DNA from: Paramacrobiotus richtersi
Taxonomy: Eukaryota; Tardigrada; Eutardigrada; Parachela; Macrobiotidae
Direction: 5' to 3'
DNA length: 26,473 nucleotides
Assembly: GCA_034698045.1 (NCBI GenBank)
Contig: JAQGAU010000543.1
Coordinates: forward strand, 1-26,473
The translations under genes and the position numbers were made by a program. Within the stretch, counting starts at the first letter, position 1; the number at the start of each line of letters is the position of its first letter. The notes beneath the pieces were generated by a model. That model was not told where the DNA came from. It saw nothing but the letters and a program-made list of their open reading frames with translations, and did no database searches. Below, piece after piece: positions 1 through 9,923 of the stretch.

Positions 1-2
1 TC

Positions 3-979
3 TATTCCCTTAGCGATTACGAAGCGTGGACGGAAGATGTTCTTGAGCGATCTAATATCAGCAGCGCTGCAGGACGGCAAGTCGTCCGCGTCTTACATAA
101 TTCGATTTTCTTCCTTTTACCGCTGTCGCATATAGCCATTTTACTGCAGCGTGGATTACTTGCAGTCGAAGTTGCCAGTCTCCTGTGCATCGTAAAAAGT
201 ATTTCGGACAAAACAAAGAGTTCCAATCATGAAAAACTACGACTAGAGTTGTCACAGCATCGCACTGAAGGTGTACTATGTGACTATTTGTCGGTCTGCT
301 ATGAAGCTCGGGAGCTCAACAGAAGACTTGGATTGTGGCAACTGGGAGTGTTCTTGTATGATATTTCTTCGATAATAGCTCTGGTGTGGGATCTATGCGA
401 TGGAGGTTACAATCTTTGGACAGAATGGTCGCACGTTGTACCAACTATCCTGCTGTGTGCATTCCAGATGGGGATAGAAATCGAGTTTGCCGAAAAAGTA
501 TGTTTACCCTCCTTCGATGGACTACCAGTTGAACTAACTTTCGCTTTTCGTTTGCTTGCTGTAGATTACATTACTGATCAATCATTAACTGACCAATCTT
601 TGGCAAACGTTTCATGAAAGTATCTTTTAACCATAATTATAAGCGAATGTGCAGCTTCCTTTCTGTTTGGTATCTCCGAAAGCTTTCTTTATGCACGCAG
701 GCAGCCGAACTACCCGACTTTCTCCAGGACGAAAGAGATCGTATTTTCGGAAATGGAAAATTTCAAAACTGCGAACAATGCGGAGAGTGCTTCAAAAGAC
801 TAAAACACCGGAAAGTTCCAACATTTACCGTTTGGAGATTTGCCGAAATTAACGCTCCGCTAATTGGAGCGGAGAGTGCAGTACTGTCGGACAATGTCAT
901 AGAAAACCCGATAAGATTCAGACGGACAGAACTTTTAGGTTGGTTTTATTCTCCTCTTAGGTCTCGGGAATTGGAATGA
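3..979 (+). CDS. Partial multi-pass membrane protein, gustatory-receptor-like (5' end outside window)
   Basis: The frame is open from the left edge. Proposed exons are <3..497 and 701..979, with a 203-nt intron (GTATGT donor at 498, GCACGCAG acceptor ending at 700), phase 0 on both sides, giving about 257 residues. Hydrophobic stretches lie near 105-200 (SIFFLLPLSHIAILL), 325-410 (LGLWQLGVFLYDISSIIALV) and 435-475 (VVPTILLCAFQMGI). A charged, cysteine-containing loop follows, then a C-terminal segment with FTVWRFAEINAPLIGA. The order (LN..LGLWQL, a TM segment, an acidic stretch with AEK, then a 'FT.W.F.EIN' segment) resembles the C-terminal half of 7tm_7 gustatory receptors. The terminal TYhhhhhQF signature of that family is not visible, so either a last exon is missed or the protein is divergent. 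It could also be an unrelated membrane protein. The open frame is solid; the family call is inference. Confidence 0.45.
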
Positions 980-2149
980 CTCTTGTGATTACTTTGTGGG
1001 ACAAAAAGTGACGCCCGCATTGGCCGATCTTTTCATACGACGTATGTATTGTTTGCTGTTAGCGGTACATGCATAATGGAGTTTAATTCTAATAAGTAAT
1101 AACTTTGTCATTTTTAAAAAGGTCATTGCATAAAAACATTTGGGTTCCAGAACTCGTAATGACTAACATCCTGGTAAGGATTTCAGGAAAATCTGACCAT
1201 TTCGAACAGAGTTATCGTGTCCGAAAGGAAATGCAGAAAAAGACGCGTTAGAGCTGAATACAGAAGACCTTTGCTCCGGTACGGTCGATAAGCAGCGATC
1301 GCTGGCGGAAGCATACAATTCGACCAATTTGAACTTTTTATGCTGCTATGATACACTACTCCGAGCACATAATACCGTACCATACTGTAATACCAGATCG
1401 GCATCAAACGATCAAGTTAGAAAGCTCGCCTTCCCTGTTTTTGCTTATAAATATACCGCTTCATGTATCATGCTAATTGGTAATATAATCTGGGTGCTTT
1501 TTATTTCCTGTGTACTGACTACTGAGCTATCATCAGAATGCGTAATTCGATCTACTTAATTATTGGAGAAGGATTGGTTTCACTTGGCGAAACTGTCAAG
1601 GAAACGGGTTATCCATGTAAGCATGCAGCCCTTTTTGCTGATTAAAATGCTACAGTAAATAACTAACTGTCGCAAATCGAGGTTAGGTTACAAGCTTGTC
1701 GAGAATCGAGCTTGTAAAAAATCGGGATTATATTACTAAACTGAGGGGATGGGATCTGGGGATGGGGATGTGTTTGTGGTGAAATCGATAACTAGTACTA
1801 AACCGCTACAGCGCTCTGAGCGGATGAAGTTTTCCCGTTTTTCGGCAAGAGTTCCCGCAGTGTAATGGCTCGTAATGTGAAAGTGTTCATGCTTTTCGGT
1901 CAATTATAATGCGGCGGCTGAAACTATAAAAATGATGGCGCGGCAGGGATAAGCGCCAACTTCGAACATCAATAAATATCACCAGTAGCAGGGCCGCCCA
2001 TTTTGAAAACTGATCTGGGAGCTTGAAAACAAGCTCTAGAATGATATATGAGAAATAAGAAAAGTTTTCTATCGAGAGCTATTGGTTCGGCTCTTAATGC
2101 TTTAAAAAAGGTACTACTCATGCTGGTAAGCAGTCAGCGCTGGATTGTG
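980..2149. other. Intergenic stretch, no supported gene
   Basis: Only short open frames occur on both strands, without splice or domain support. A G-run cluster lies at 1745-1767 and is listed separately. Confidence 0.5.
1745..1767 (+). other. G-quadruplex-type G-run cluster
   Basis: Four G-runs of 4, 3, 4 and 4 bases are separated by loops of 2, 4 and 2 bases, which fits the G3+N1-7 pattern for intramolecular quadruplexes. No gene context gives it a role. Confidence 0.5.
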
Positions 2150-2733
2150 TGATACCAAGAACTTACTATATCTAAAAGGACTGGACTGGTTACTGATTGC
2201 GCAGTCACGTGTGACGTAGGCAGTCGGCGCTACAGCTAAATATGCGCCCGTAGACTTCTATGTTGTGGGTGATTTCTGTGACTTTATTCCATTTCCCTTA
2301 GAACTATAGGTCGATATGACACACTACAGTATAGGTCGAAAGATAGAGAAAAAAATTTTTGGTTCATGGTACTCAAAACTATTTTATGCTTTGGGTCCGA
2401 AAACAGTGAGCTATGGTCTTTTTCAGCTAACACATAAGTCTACGAGAGCCTTGCCAACGCTCTCGTAGACTTCCACGCTAACTGGAAACAACCACAACTC
2501 TTTTCTTTCGAACCAACAACTCAAAATAGTAGTTGGGACTATTACCTACATTTTTTTCTCTATCTTTCGAGCTATAGTGTGCCACTGCTAAAGGAAATGG
2601 AACGAAGTTACAGAAATCGCCTACAACATAGCAGTCTACGGGCGAATATTTAGCTGTAGCGCTGACGCTGACATCACAAACCGACCTAACAGTCTTTTTA
2701 GATATAGTAAGTTCTTGGTGATACATGTGGGTC
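2150..2733. repeat. Large imperfect inverted duplication with central hairpin
   Basis: The left arm (about 2150-2410) returns as reverse complement in about 2490-2733. Strong blocks include AAGAACTTACTATATCTAAAA at 2156-2176 against its complement near 2695-2716. A block of about 72 bases at 2230-2301 has only 8 differences from its partner near 2605-2660. The shared GAAAGATAGAGAAAAAAA tract lies nearest the middle. The centre is a perfect 14-bp stem, 2436-2449 with 2459-2472, with a 9-base loop. This looks like a foldback or MITE-like element, or an inverted gene-fragment duplication. The minus-strand right arm is open for translation, and the left arm shares a peptide (YVVGDFC.F.PFPL) but is broken outside it. 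No transposase is seen. Confidence 0.75.
2436..2472. repeat. Perfect 14-bp stem, 9-base loop hairpin
   Basis: AAGTCTACGAGAGC at 2436-2449 is exactly complementary to GCTCTCGTAGACTT at 2459-2472, around the loop CTTGCCAAC. It sits at the symmetry centre of the large inverted duplication. Confidence 0.9.
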
Positions 2734-4330
2734 ATGTACCGTCGACAACGACTACACCTCCCTTCCCGTTCAGCCGCATTCGACCGCTTCCGCCACAACA
2801 CCAGCCATTCACGCGCGTTATAGACGCCGACCTTCATCACCGGGCAACCGAAATCATTGGCTGTTGGTCTGTGGTATGGTCTTATAACACTGGCCAACCC
2901 AGCTTCCGACGCCAACCTCGCCATTGAGCAATTAGCGGCTTCCTGGGGCATGCAAACTACGGTGTCTATTTCGATGACATCGAGGAAAGGTTTCTCGATG
3001 TGACAAAAATAGAAATCGCAGTTTAATCAGTTGGAGAAATTGTTCTTGACTTCCAGTATAAAATCAGTGATGGACGATCTTGGCTACACTTCGCAGTCAG
3101 TGACCAATAATCGTAAATTCGTAATTATTCCACCATCACCACACCGAATATGTTCGACTTAGCTAGCTGCTGATTCTACTGACATTTCGCAGCTGCAGTG
3201 TAATGATAGCATTTGCAATGTATGTAGTACCGACAAGATTCAAACAGTATGCCACGTTTTTTGTCCCGGATATAATGTATCTGGAACACCAAACGTTGCT
3301 TGCTAATCGAATCTGCAGTTTTTCAGACAGCGATTTCGGAACAGCCATCGACAAGCTCTGTAAGATCAATGTTCACCATCGTACATCCGGAATGGAATCA
3401 AGTAGAAGATATCTTAAAACTATATATCGTGATAAATTGGACACCTGGTCACACGTGAGAGCACATCATTACTTCGAAGTAGCACACTTCAGATCAGGAG
3501 CAATGCGTTTTTGTGGCTAGCCAGTTTTCTGTACAATATCACAAGGTTCTAGACTAAACAAGCCAGACTCGACTAGGACATGCCGTGAAGCGCGAATATG
3601 CCTTTGCTCTATAAAAATTATAAGTAAACGCTGAGGCTAGCGCGTTTAGTGATGGCTATGATAACCTGTTTAAACAATCAACGAAAAACATTCAACCACA
3701 TTGTGAGCCTTCCAAGTGTTAGCTGATTTAATCTACAGGTTCTCAGCAGGTCAGCCTCTGCAGATGTATGCAGTATGATAACCTAAGTCCATGCAGCAAC
3801 AATGCACTCGGTGATGATATATATATTGCTAGCGATAAACTAGTTTAATTCAGTTTAATGGTTTAACGTCCACAGATACAAAAGAAACATCCCTTATGGA
3901 GGTCTACAGATAATATTAACAAATTAACAGTACAAAATACCAAAAAAGCGTTTACCATACACGTAAAACTATAGGGGGAAAATATTCTGACAACAAAAAT
4001 CTACGATAAAAAAGACCAATAATCGGCATTAAAGTTATAACTGATCCACTTTAATCCACTCCTGTCACGTATTGGGAAACCACTTTATTCAGCAACTCAC
4101 ACACGCTCTACTAATGGTCTTCTACTGATCGTAGCAGTACAATACGTTGCTATGCCACAACTCCATTTCACATTTTGCAACGCTGCTTCAAAACTGAACA
4201 GTGAGATGTATGCACTACTACTATGCCGTTCCATCAAACTCCACTTCGTTCCAAAGATCGCCCATTCGTGCGCAGAAGGACTCCTTACTGGGTGGAGCGC
4301 TGGTACCGGCGAATGTCGAAGAAGCCGCCA
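2734..4330. other. Intergenic stretch with unexplained short open frames, no supported gene
   Basis: Two overlapping plus-strand frames look coding-like. One (2824-3003) follows a TTATAG acceptor-like site; the other (2928-3026) contains GVYFDDIEERFLDV. I cannot join them into a recognisable protein. A frame at 3203-3520 has no domain I recognise. The rest is AT-rich and featureless. Confidence 0.4.
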
Positions 4331-4900
4331 TTACAGGATAGGGATGACGGGTCCGGCGATCAGCCTGTCTAGTGTTTCCTGCAATACAACTGACAGCAGC
4401 AGCAGGCTCATAAGGACGAAAGAAGTAATTACGTACACTGAACCGAAGCTGCTGAAACACCAGTTTATATACAACAAGCAATGAATGTTTGGCGCGACGT
4501 ATTTCAGCACAGTCCCAGCCAGCCCGTATAAAAAACTCATGAAGGCTAGCACGAAGTTTTGAGTGGGTGACTGTTTTGGTTTCCCCAATATGCAGAATTT
4601 CCCACGCGAACACAAGACCTAAGCAGAAAGCCTAAATGCATCGCCAGAGCAGATTCGGTCAGTCAGTAAAGGATTTCGTCTGTATAAGATTTATCACGCA
4701 AATGAACTACATTTTTTTTGATAACTACAATAACTAACAATATTATTATTAACTTGAGGTGTTTTCCTTACATATTCCGAGGAACTACATAATCCAAGTA
4801 CAATAAGTATATATACATAAAGCATAAAGCATTCAGGTACAGCTGTTTTTCCACGATTGTTCTCCAGGAGAATTTTTTTCCATTGTTTTCTCAATGCCAT
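4331..4900 (-). CDS. Tentative two-exon multi-pass membrane protein, unknown family
   Basis: The minus-strand model has exon 1 at 4900-4772 (start ATG, 43 codons) and exon 2 at 4618-4331. The intron has a GTAAGG donor and a TTTCTGCTTAG acceptor, phase 0 on both sides, giving 138 residues. Hydrophobic segments are FMLYVYILIVLGLC in exon 1, then NFVLAFMSFLYGLAGTVLKY and a long stretch ending SFVLMSLLLLSVVLQ in exon 2, so three or four membrane passes. I recognise no family; a chemoreceptor fragment is possible given the membrane protein at the left edge. An overlapping minus-strand frame (4613-4221) is open longer and ends in a hydrophilic tail, so this model may be wrong or a pseudogene remnant. 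The splice sites and clean phase are the main support. Confidence 0.35.
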
Positions 4901-5384
4901 GAAGTAAATAAATCATTACTTGATTGCAGAAAGTTGGTGAATCGGCTTAACAAAACATTATACTAAAACAGCTGGTAAATTGCTCATCACTTCCGGACAA
5001 GGCGGTCCTTGCGGCCGGAGCGATAGCTTTTTTTCGAAAATGTTTTAACACCAGTTTCTGGCTCAAGTTAATGTTCTGAAAATGCCCAGGAATTGAGGGG
5101 CGAAGCAAAAGGGCTTGAAGCAAACGAAGCATGAGGGCTTGAAACTTCATTTATAGCGAATTTTTTAAAGTCTTCAAATGCCTCAAAGACCGCTCGGACT
5201 GGGTGAGTGTTAACGTCTCCGTTAATTGCAGGCTCACAACCGTTTCGCTCTCCGTCACTGCAGGGTGCAACTGCTCGTTACTGCTCGTTACCGACACTGT
5301 AAAAATCCTGCAGATGGCGGAAAATTCTCAGCCATTAGAACCGTATATTGCGAAACGGAAAAGAGAAGCAGTGTATACTGCGAG
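4901..5384. other. Intergenic stretch, no supported gene
   Basis: No open frame with start, splice or domain support is visible. The first unit of the tandem secreted-protein family begins near 5385. Confidence 0.4.
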
Positions 5385-5558
5385 GTAAACGAACAGCAGG
5401 ATGTATCATGTAAGCTTTTGCTACGAACGGCAGTAGTTACAGCACTAACAATCCGATCGTGTATAATAAACTGTACGAGAGACAGTTTGCTACACATACA
5501 TAGATAGCATGCGCAGATGTTTCCGAAAAACGCTGGCGCGCTCAGATCAAAGGCAAAA
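5385..5558 (+). promoter_or_regulatory. Conserved 5' flank of tandem cysteine-rich unit 1
   Basis: The AACGAACAGCAGGATGT block (near 5389) and a following TAATAAAC-type segment (near 5463-5470) recur upstream of units 2 (about 7180-7265) and 3 (about 8566-8658). The conserved block lies 100-170 bases before each start codon, which suits a duplicated promoter or 5' leader. The exact function is inferred. Confidence 0.5.
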
Positions 5559-5993
5559 ATGACGCTAACCAAATGTATCTGCTTTCTTCTACTTGGCGTG
5601 TATATGAGTGAGTAACTGGGTACTTCCTAAATCTATTGTGCTATTTGCTCATAACCGGTAATGAGTGCCCAAAACAAAGCGACTTACGACGCCAAAGTGT
5701 CGATCTGCATCGAGGCATGAATGAAGTGAGTACTAATTTTCAAATAAAATTGTGTAGGTGCAGTGATCGGTTTGGCAGCAGTATATTCTACGGAATCCAC
5801 AATCTCAACGACAACCCCATCCTTGATAATTACATTATGCGGACAATTCGGATGCCCGCCGGTTGCCCGCACGCTTTGCTGTCAACCGGGTGTTTTTGGA
5901 CCCCCCGTGTCTTGTTTTGGCGAGTGCTGTAAGTTGATCCCCGTTGACGATAGCTTTTGTGCTGCTTTTTTTCCTACTACATCCATACCATAA
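5559..5993 (+). CDS. Secreted eight-cysteine protein, tandem family member 1
   Basis: Two exons: 5559-5607 (49 nt, ATG plus signal-peptide core, GTGAGT donor) and 5758-5993 (acceptor TGTGTAG, stop TAA). The intron is 150 nt, phase 1, and the product is 94 residues. Exon 1 encodes a short hydrophobic leader (CICFLLLGVYM), continued by VIGLAAVY in exon 2, a typical signal peptide. After a Ser/Thr-rich spacer, eight cysteines follow in the order C-x4-C-PP-x5-CC-x10-C-x3-CC-x9-C, beginning with LCGQFGCPP. No family I know has this pattern; spacing differs from hydrophobins and standard knottins. The exon structure, phase and scaffold recur at 8687-9303. Likely an extracellular disulphide-stabilised peptide (defence, surface or signalling); activity is not shown by the sequence. 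A poly(A) signal lies at 6157-6162. Confidence 0.75.
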
Positions 5994-6156
5994 AGTGTCG
6001 ATGGAGGCTCATGGCGCTAATGAAGAGTTGCTTGCCTGTTTTAAAGTTCATAATCGCGATTACGACCGTTGGTCAACAATCTATGTGATTACGGCATTTC
6101 TGTTTTCGACTGCAAAGAAATACTGGACAATGCAATGAAGACTTATGAAGTGATAA

Positions 6157-6162
6157 AATAAA
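6157..6162 (+). other. Putative poly(A) signal AATAAA for unit 1
   Basis: AATAAA lies about 165 bases after the stop codon of the first cysteine-rich gene, a normal 3' UTR distance. Confidence 0.45.
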
Positions 6163-7170
6163 AAGGTTAAATAACGAAAAAATGCAAAGGTTGGTAACGT
6201 TCCGCACAGACGTAAACGTAATGCAACCTCTGTCGTACCTGCGCGTTCCGCAGCTGTTATGAACGGCTTAACCTGCTTAGCCGTTGATTTTCAACACATA
6301 CCCCGCTTGAAACCGTTAGCGTCGATACTGTCAAGGGAATCAATTTAAATCAGGAAACGTTGATAATAATTTTATGAACAATTCGAAACCTATGCAGAAC
6401 AACTTTGGGAGTTTTTGGGTACAGTATCACCGGTCAACGGTTAGTAATATTAAGCAACGTTAAACAATTGAGAAACAGCGTCAGAGCTACAGACACTGGT
6501 AGACACGACCATCCATGTTGCAATCCAAACCTGTCAAGCAAAACCAGTTAGCCCATCTTGCCAATTAAAACATCATAAAAATGTAGATTCTATCATCCTC
6601 AGCATTGTGCTTGTTCCCGACTTTATCTGCTCGGTTAAATGGTTCTAATACTCTATGTTTTGGTGGAAGTGAGTAGCAACACGAATTTTGCACCATAACG
6701 CCGTAGAGATACGCTCGTATTATTATGCGTCTTGGGGAACAACCGTAGCTACACTGGAAGTTAGCGGAGCTGGAAACATATATTATGTACAACCAAGCAA
6801 AATCCAAAACTACCGGACGCGTCAAAATGCAACCGATTGTCATAAAGGATCCATTGTAGTAATCACGTTCACCGAACGCGGCAGTCTGATTTGCTGGACG
6901 GCCCATATGTCTTCTAAGTGCTCTTGCTGGTCAACAGACACGATAGACGTTGTACATCCTACCGTAATACATGTAAAGCTGTGCTACTAGAAAATTACGC
7001 TTGTAAATTGTTTTGTACGTAACTTATGCGCGGAGAGATTCATCAGTGTGTGTTTGTGAAGCTTATTACTACTCATTACTACGCACCGAAAGAGTGACAC
7101 AAATACGGTAACCGGCAACAAAATATCATTAACGGAATATTACTAAGTCGTACAAAAAAGCAACATGCAG
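6163..7170. other. Spacer between family units 1 and 2, no supported gene
   Basis: A 100-codon plus-strand frame (6688-6990) and a 113-codon minus-strand frame (6906-6565) overlap here. Neither shows a signal peptide, splice sites or a recognisable domain. Confidence 0.4.
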
Positions 7171-7312
7171 TTGGAGGTAAGCGAACAGCAGGATGTGAAC
7201 GTTTGCTACAACAGCGCTAACAAACCGTCTGTATGTAATAAACGCAGTGTACATCGTACAAATTAGCCGGACGCCAGGCAAGCAAAGGGTGCTTTTTAAT
7301 CCAAATGCAAAT

Positions 7313-8199
7313 ATGGCGCCCACTAGAGATCACTGTTTTCTGCTACGTGGATTGCAGTTGAGTGAATTACTTACTACTAACGGTCGTAAATCGATCCACG
7401 TGTACGCACAAACCGAGCTGATTCATACAGTAAAAACCTCCTACAACATACACCGCACAAGACATACACCTCCGCTCAGAATACGGCTGCAACTGTATCG
7501 GCCAGCCCCCCATGTTGTAACATAGGGGAGATCTTCGCACAACATACTCATCCACACAGCACACACATAACACTTTTTCAGTTTAAACCGAGCTGCAGTG
7601 TTGTTTAATTTTTGACCTCCATAAACGTACACTGTTACGGCTGATTACAATGCAGATTGTATTGCCATGTGAACAAAATACATCCATATTCGAAACGTGA
7701 CGTCTGGTGTGTTCAAGAAAGGGACCTTCTTTAACAAAGAGAATAATGCTGCCGCTCTAACATATGCCTACGCGTTCATAGACGTTATAGCAGGTGTGCG
7801 ACTTCAGTGTGTGCTTACTCAATGTGCAGTGCGGATCTAGACGTGCAAATACAGTATGATGGACAATCCATCCTCCCCCCCCCCCCCCCCCGTTCAGGGT
7901 TGGCTATTAAGGGGGCGTCCTACAGAGCGTACTCCTCTACACAGGATAGGGAACCGGTCGTACCGGTGGTGGATCTTGTAGGGAGGTTTTACTGTATTGT
8001 TTTTGTAGGTATGAGAGTCGATCCGGGAAAACTGAATCCTATGGTATCAACATATCTTCCACAGCATCTTGGATCACAGACACAACCCGATCCTGGCTGG
8101 TCCGTCTTATGCGGATCCTCCAGTAATATGGGATATCTGGTGATTAGCACTTTTCTGTGCTGTATGCCGGATAGTTTCGGAACCAAATTTCTTGTCTGA
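7313..8199 (+). pseudogene. Degenerate middle member of the tandem cysteine-rich family
   Basis: The start exon at 7313-7361 is again exactly 49 nt, begins ATG.CGCC and ends in phase 1, but its donor is GTGAAT and the hydrophobic core is interrupted by Arg (CFLLRGLQL). It is preceded by the conserved AACAGCAGGATGT flank near 7184. The best second exon is 8009-8199, after a TTTTTGTAG acceptor with the same 'TAG|GT' junction as the other members, keeping the frame and giving about 79 residues. It keeps an LCG and a CC pair (VLCGSS...FLCCMPDSFG), but the second cysteine and PP are gone and the protein stops before the last four cysteines. The roughly 650-nt intron contains a 17-base C run. It could be a fast-evolving expressed gene, but decay after duplication is simpler. 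Confidence 0.5.
7875..7891 (+). repeat. Homopolymer run of 17 C
   Basis: Seventeen consecutive cytosines lie inside the proposed intron of the degenerate family member. This is prone to slippage, sequencing-length error, and G-quadruplex formation on the opposite strand. Confidence 0.9.
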
Positions 8200-8686
8200 G
8201 CGTGTGCTTTAAGAATTTCATGTTTATGTGTAGTACCACTACGTCATACCTGTTACGATGCCCGCGATAACTGTTTATTTGGTACTAGAGTACAGCACAT
8301 AATTATGCATACCATAGGCAACTTAGTCCGTTCCGTAAAGCTATCAAATACATGTGTCACATCAATTACATGTAATGCAGTAATGACTGTGGTTCTCGTA
8401 CTCTGTATGCTTTCGATATTCGCCGCGTCAGCCGCATCGCTCGTTGCTGTCCGTTGCAGAGACAACCGTGAAATGCTGCAAATAGCTAGACAATTCTTTT
8501 CCAGCTGACATACATACTTCGTAACCGCATCAGAAAACACGGACAATATCGTAGACTGAGAGGCCAACGAACAGGAGGATGTAAACCTTTCAAACAAACA
8601 AAAATCAGTCAAATTACAAACCGTCTGCGCGAGCAGTACAAATAAATATAAGTCGGACATTGAACTCAAACAACATGCTGAAAAAA

Positions 8687-9303
8687 ATGACGCCAATCAA
8701 AAGTTACTGTCTCCTCCTACTTGGACTGCATTTGGGTGAGTCGTCCCTTGAATTTACGTCTAACCTGGTTTAAATAAGAAATGCCTGTTTAACTGTCAGT
8801 TGTTATTGTTTGTCTTATGCTGCTCGAATAATACCTTTCGATCGAGCATCTGAACTTTTCGTTCGATTCCACATCGTTCGTAATCTATCGGAACGCTTGA
8901 ATATGCATAACTCTTCGAGTCATCTTGAGTAACATCGTGGTGAGCGCCGTGTTGGCATCCCACTAGCGCCTGAACCGAAATCTTTCCGTTAACTTTATCC
9001 TGTGTGTGCTGACTGCTTCCGAATTCCGTAGGTACGGGGACCGTGTTGGCAAATGGATATTCTTCCACAGCCTCTTCAATCGCCACCACAAGCCTCTCCA
9101 GGGAGCAATGGATAAGCATCTTATGCCAAGCTCCCGGATGTCCGCCGATTGACCGCCGTTTTTGTTGTGGGGTAACTGACCCTTGTCGGCTTCAGTGCGG
9201 CTGTGCGGGGGCCATGGAAGCGGGATTCTGTGGTACTACCACATCCGTACCACATGACCGCTACGCCAGGATCGGCAGTTATTTACTGAAACGTTTGCGA
9301 TAA
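8687..9303 (+). CDS. Secreted eight-cysteine protein, tandem family member 3
   Basis: Two exons: 8687-8735 (49 nt, GTGAGT donor) and 9032-9303 (acceptor TTCCGTAG). The intron is 296 nt, phase 1, and the product is 106 residues. The exon-1 leader YCLLLLGLHL is alignable base by base with that at 5559-5607 (both start ATGACGC.AA.C). Exon 2 has a Ser/Thr-rich spacer, then C-x4-C-PP-x5-CC-x5-C-x3-C-x1-C-x8-C, beginning LCQAPGCPPIDRRFCC. The first four cysteines and the PP match member 1 exactly in spacing, while the second half has shifted. The C-terminus adds a basic tail ending in YLLKRLR. The shared intron phase, first-exon length and upstream block show tandem duplication. A TATA-like TATAAG lies about 40 bases before the ATG. 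Biochemical function is unknown. Confidence 0.75.
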
Positions 9304-9923
9304 TGAATGCGTAAGAGCTGCCACACAGAAGAATGTATCAACCTCATAATGCATGCGGGATACAATATTCAGTGCTTTTGACGCTGTGCTCGGTGTTCGC
9401 TTTTGGTATCTCACTGGATGACAATATTATTGTGCTAACATCGATGATATGTGTACTTCAGTATGTCATTTTAGATATAGATAATTTTCCTGATTGGCCG
9501 GAAAAGCCAGAAATTATTGTTTCGGTATAATTTCTACTTTCGTATGCTGATCTGCTGACAATGAACCGAACAAATATCGTACGACTCTACGTATACGTAC
9601 ACACATGCTGTAAGTACAGTACTAGACTGTAAGTACAGTAGTACCAACATGTACTGATAAGAGTACGATTTGCGTGTTCGATGTTAATGATTACTAGGTA
9701 TTCACAAAAGTGATTGCCGTACACATTTCTCTGCTGTTTAACCTCGTATTCTTATAACCTGCAGAAATCGGGAGAACTGTCTCTGTATAATCTCCCTGTA
9801 TCTTATTTCTTCATACCGTCCTACTCCGTGCACAAAAACAAACACCCCCTCTCAAGCATAATCAAAACAGTGGCAAAACGGAAGATCCTGGCGTGCGACG
9901 TGACTGATAACGCCCTTTCCCGC
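9304..9923. other. Intergenic stretch, with short direct repeat
   Basis: The 14-base sequence CTGTAAGTACAGTA occurs at 9608-9621 and 9627-9640. Nothing else is recognised; the frame of the downstream mucin-like gene is open back to 9714 but has no ATG before 9924. Confidence 0.45.

Noticed and set aside
2478..2951. 157-codon minus-strand open frame over the right arm of the inverted duplication
   Set aside because: It crosses from the repeat arm into unique sequence with no recognisable domain, and the left arm copy is broken; treated as part of the repeat rather than a gene.
5559..9303. Assigning the eight-cysteine proteins as hydrophobins, defensins or toxins
   Set aside because: Cysteine spacing differs from those classes and no activity can be read from the sequence.
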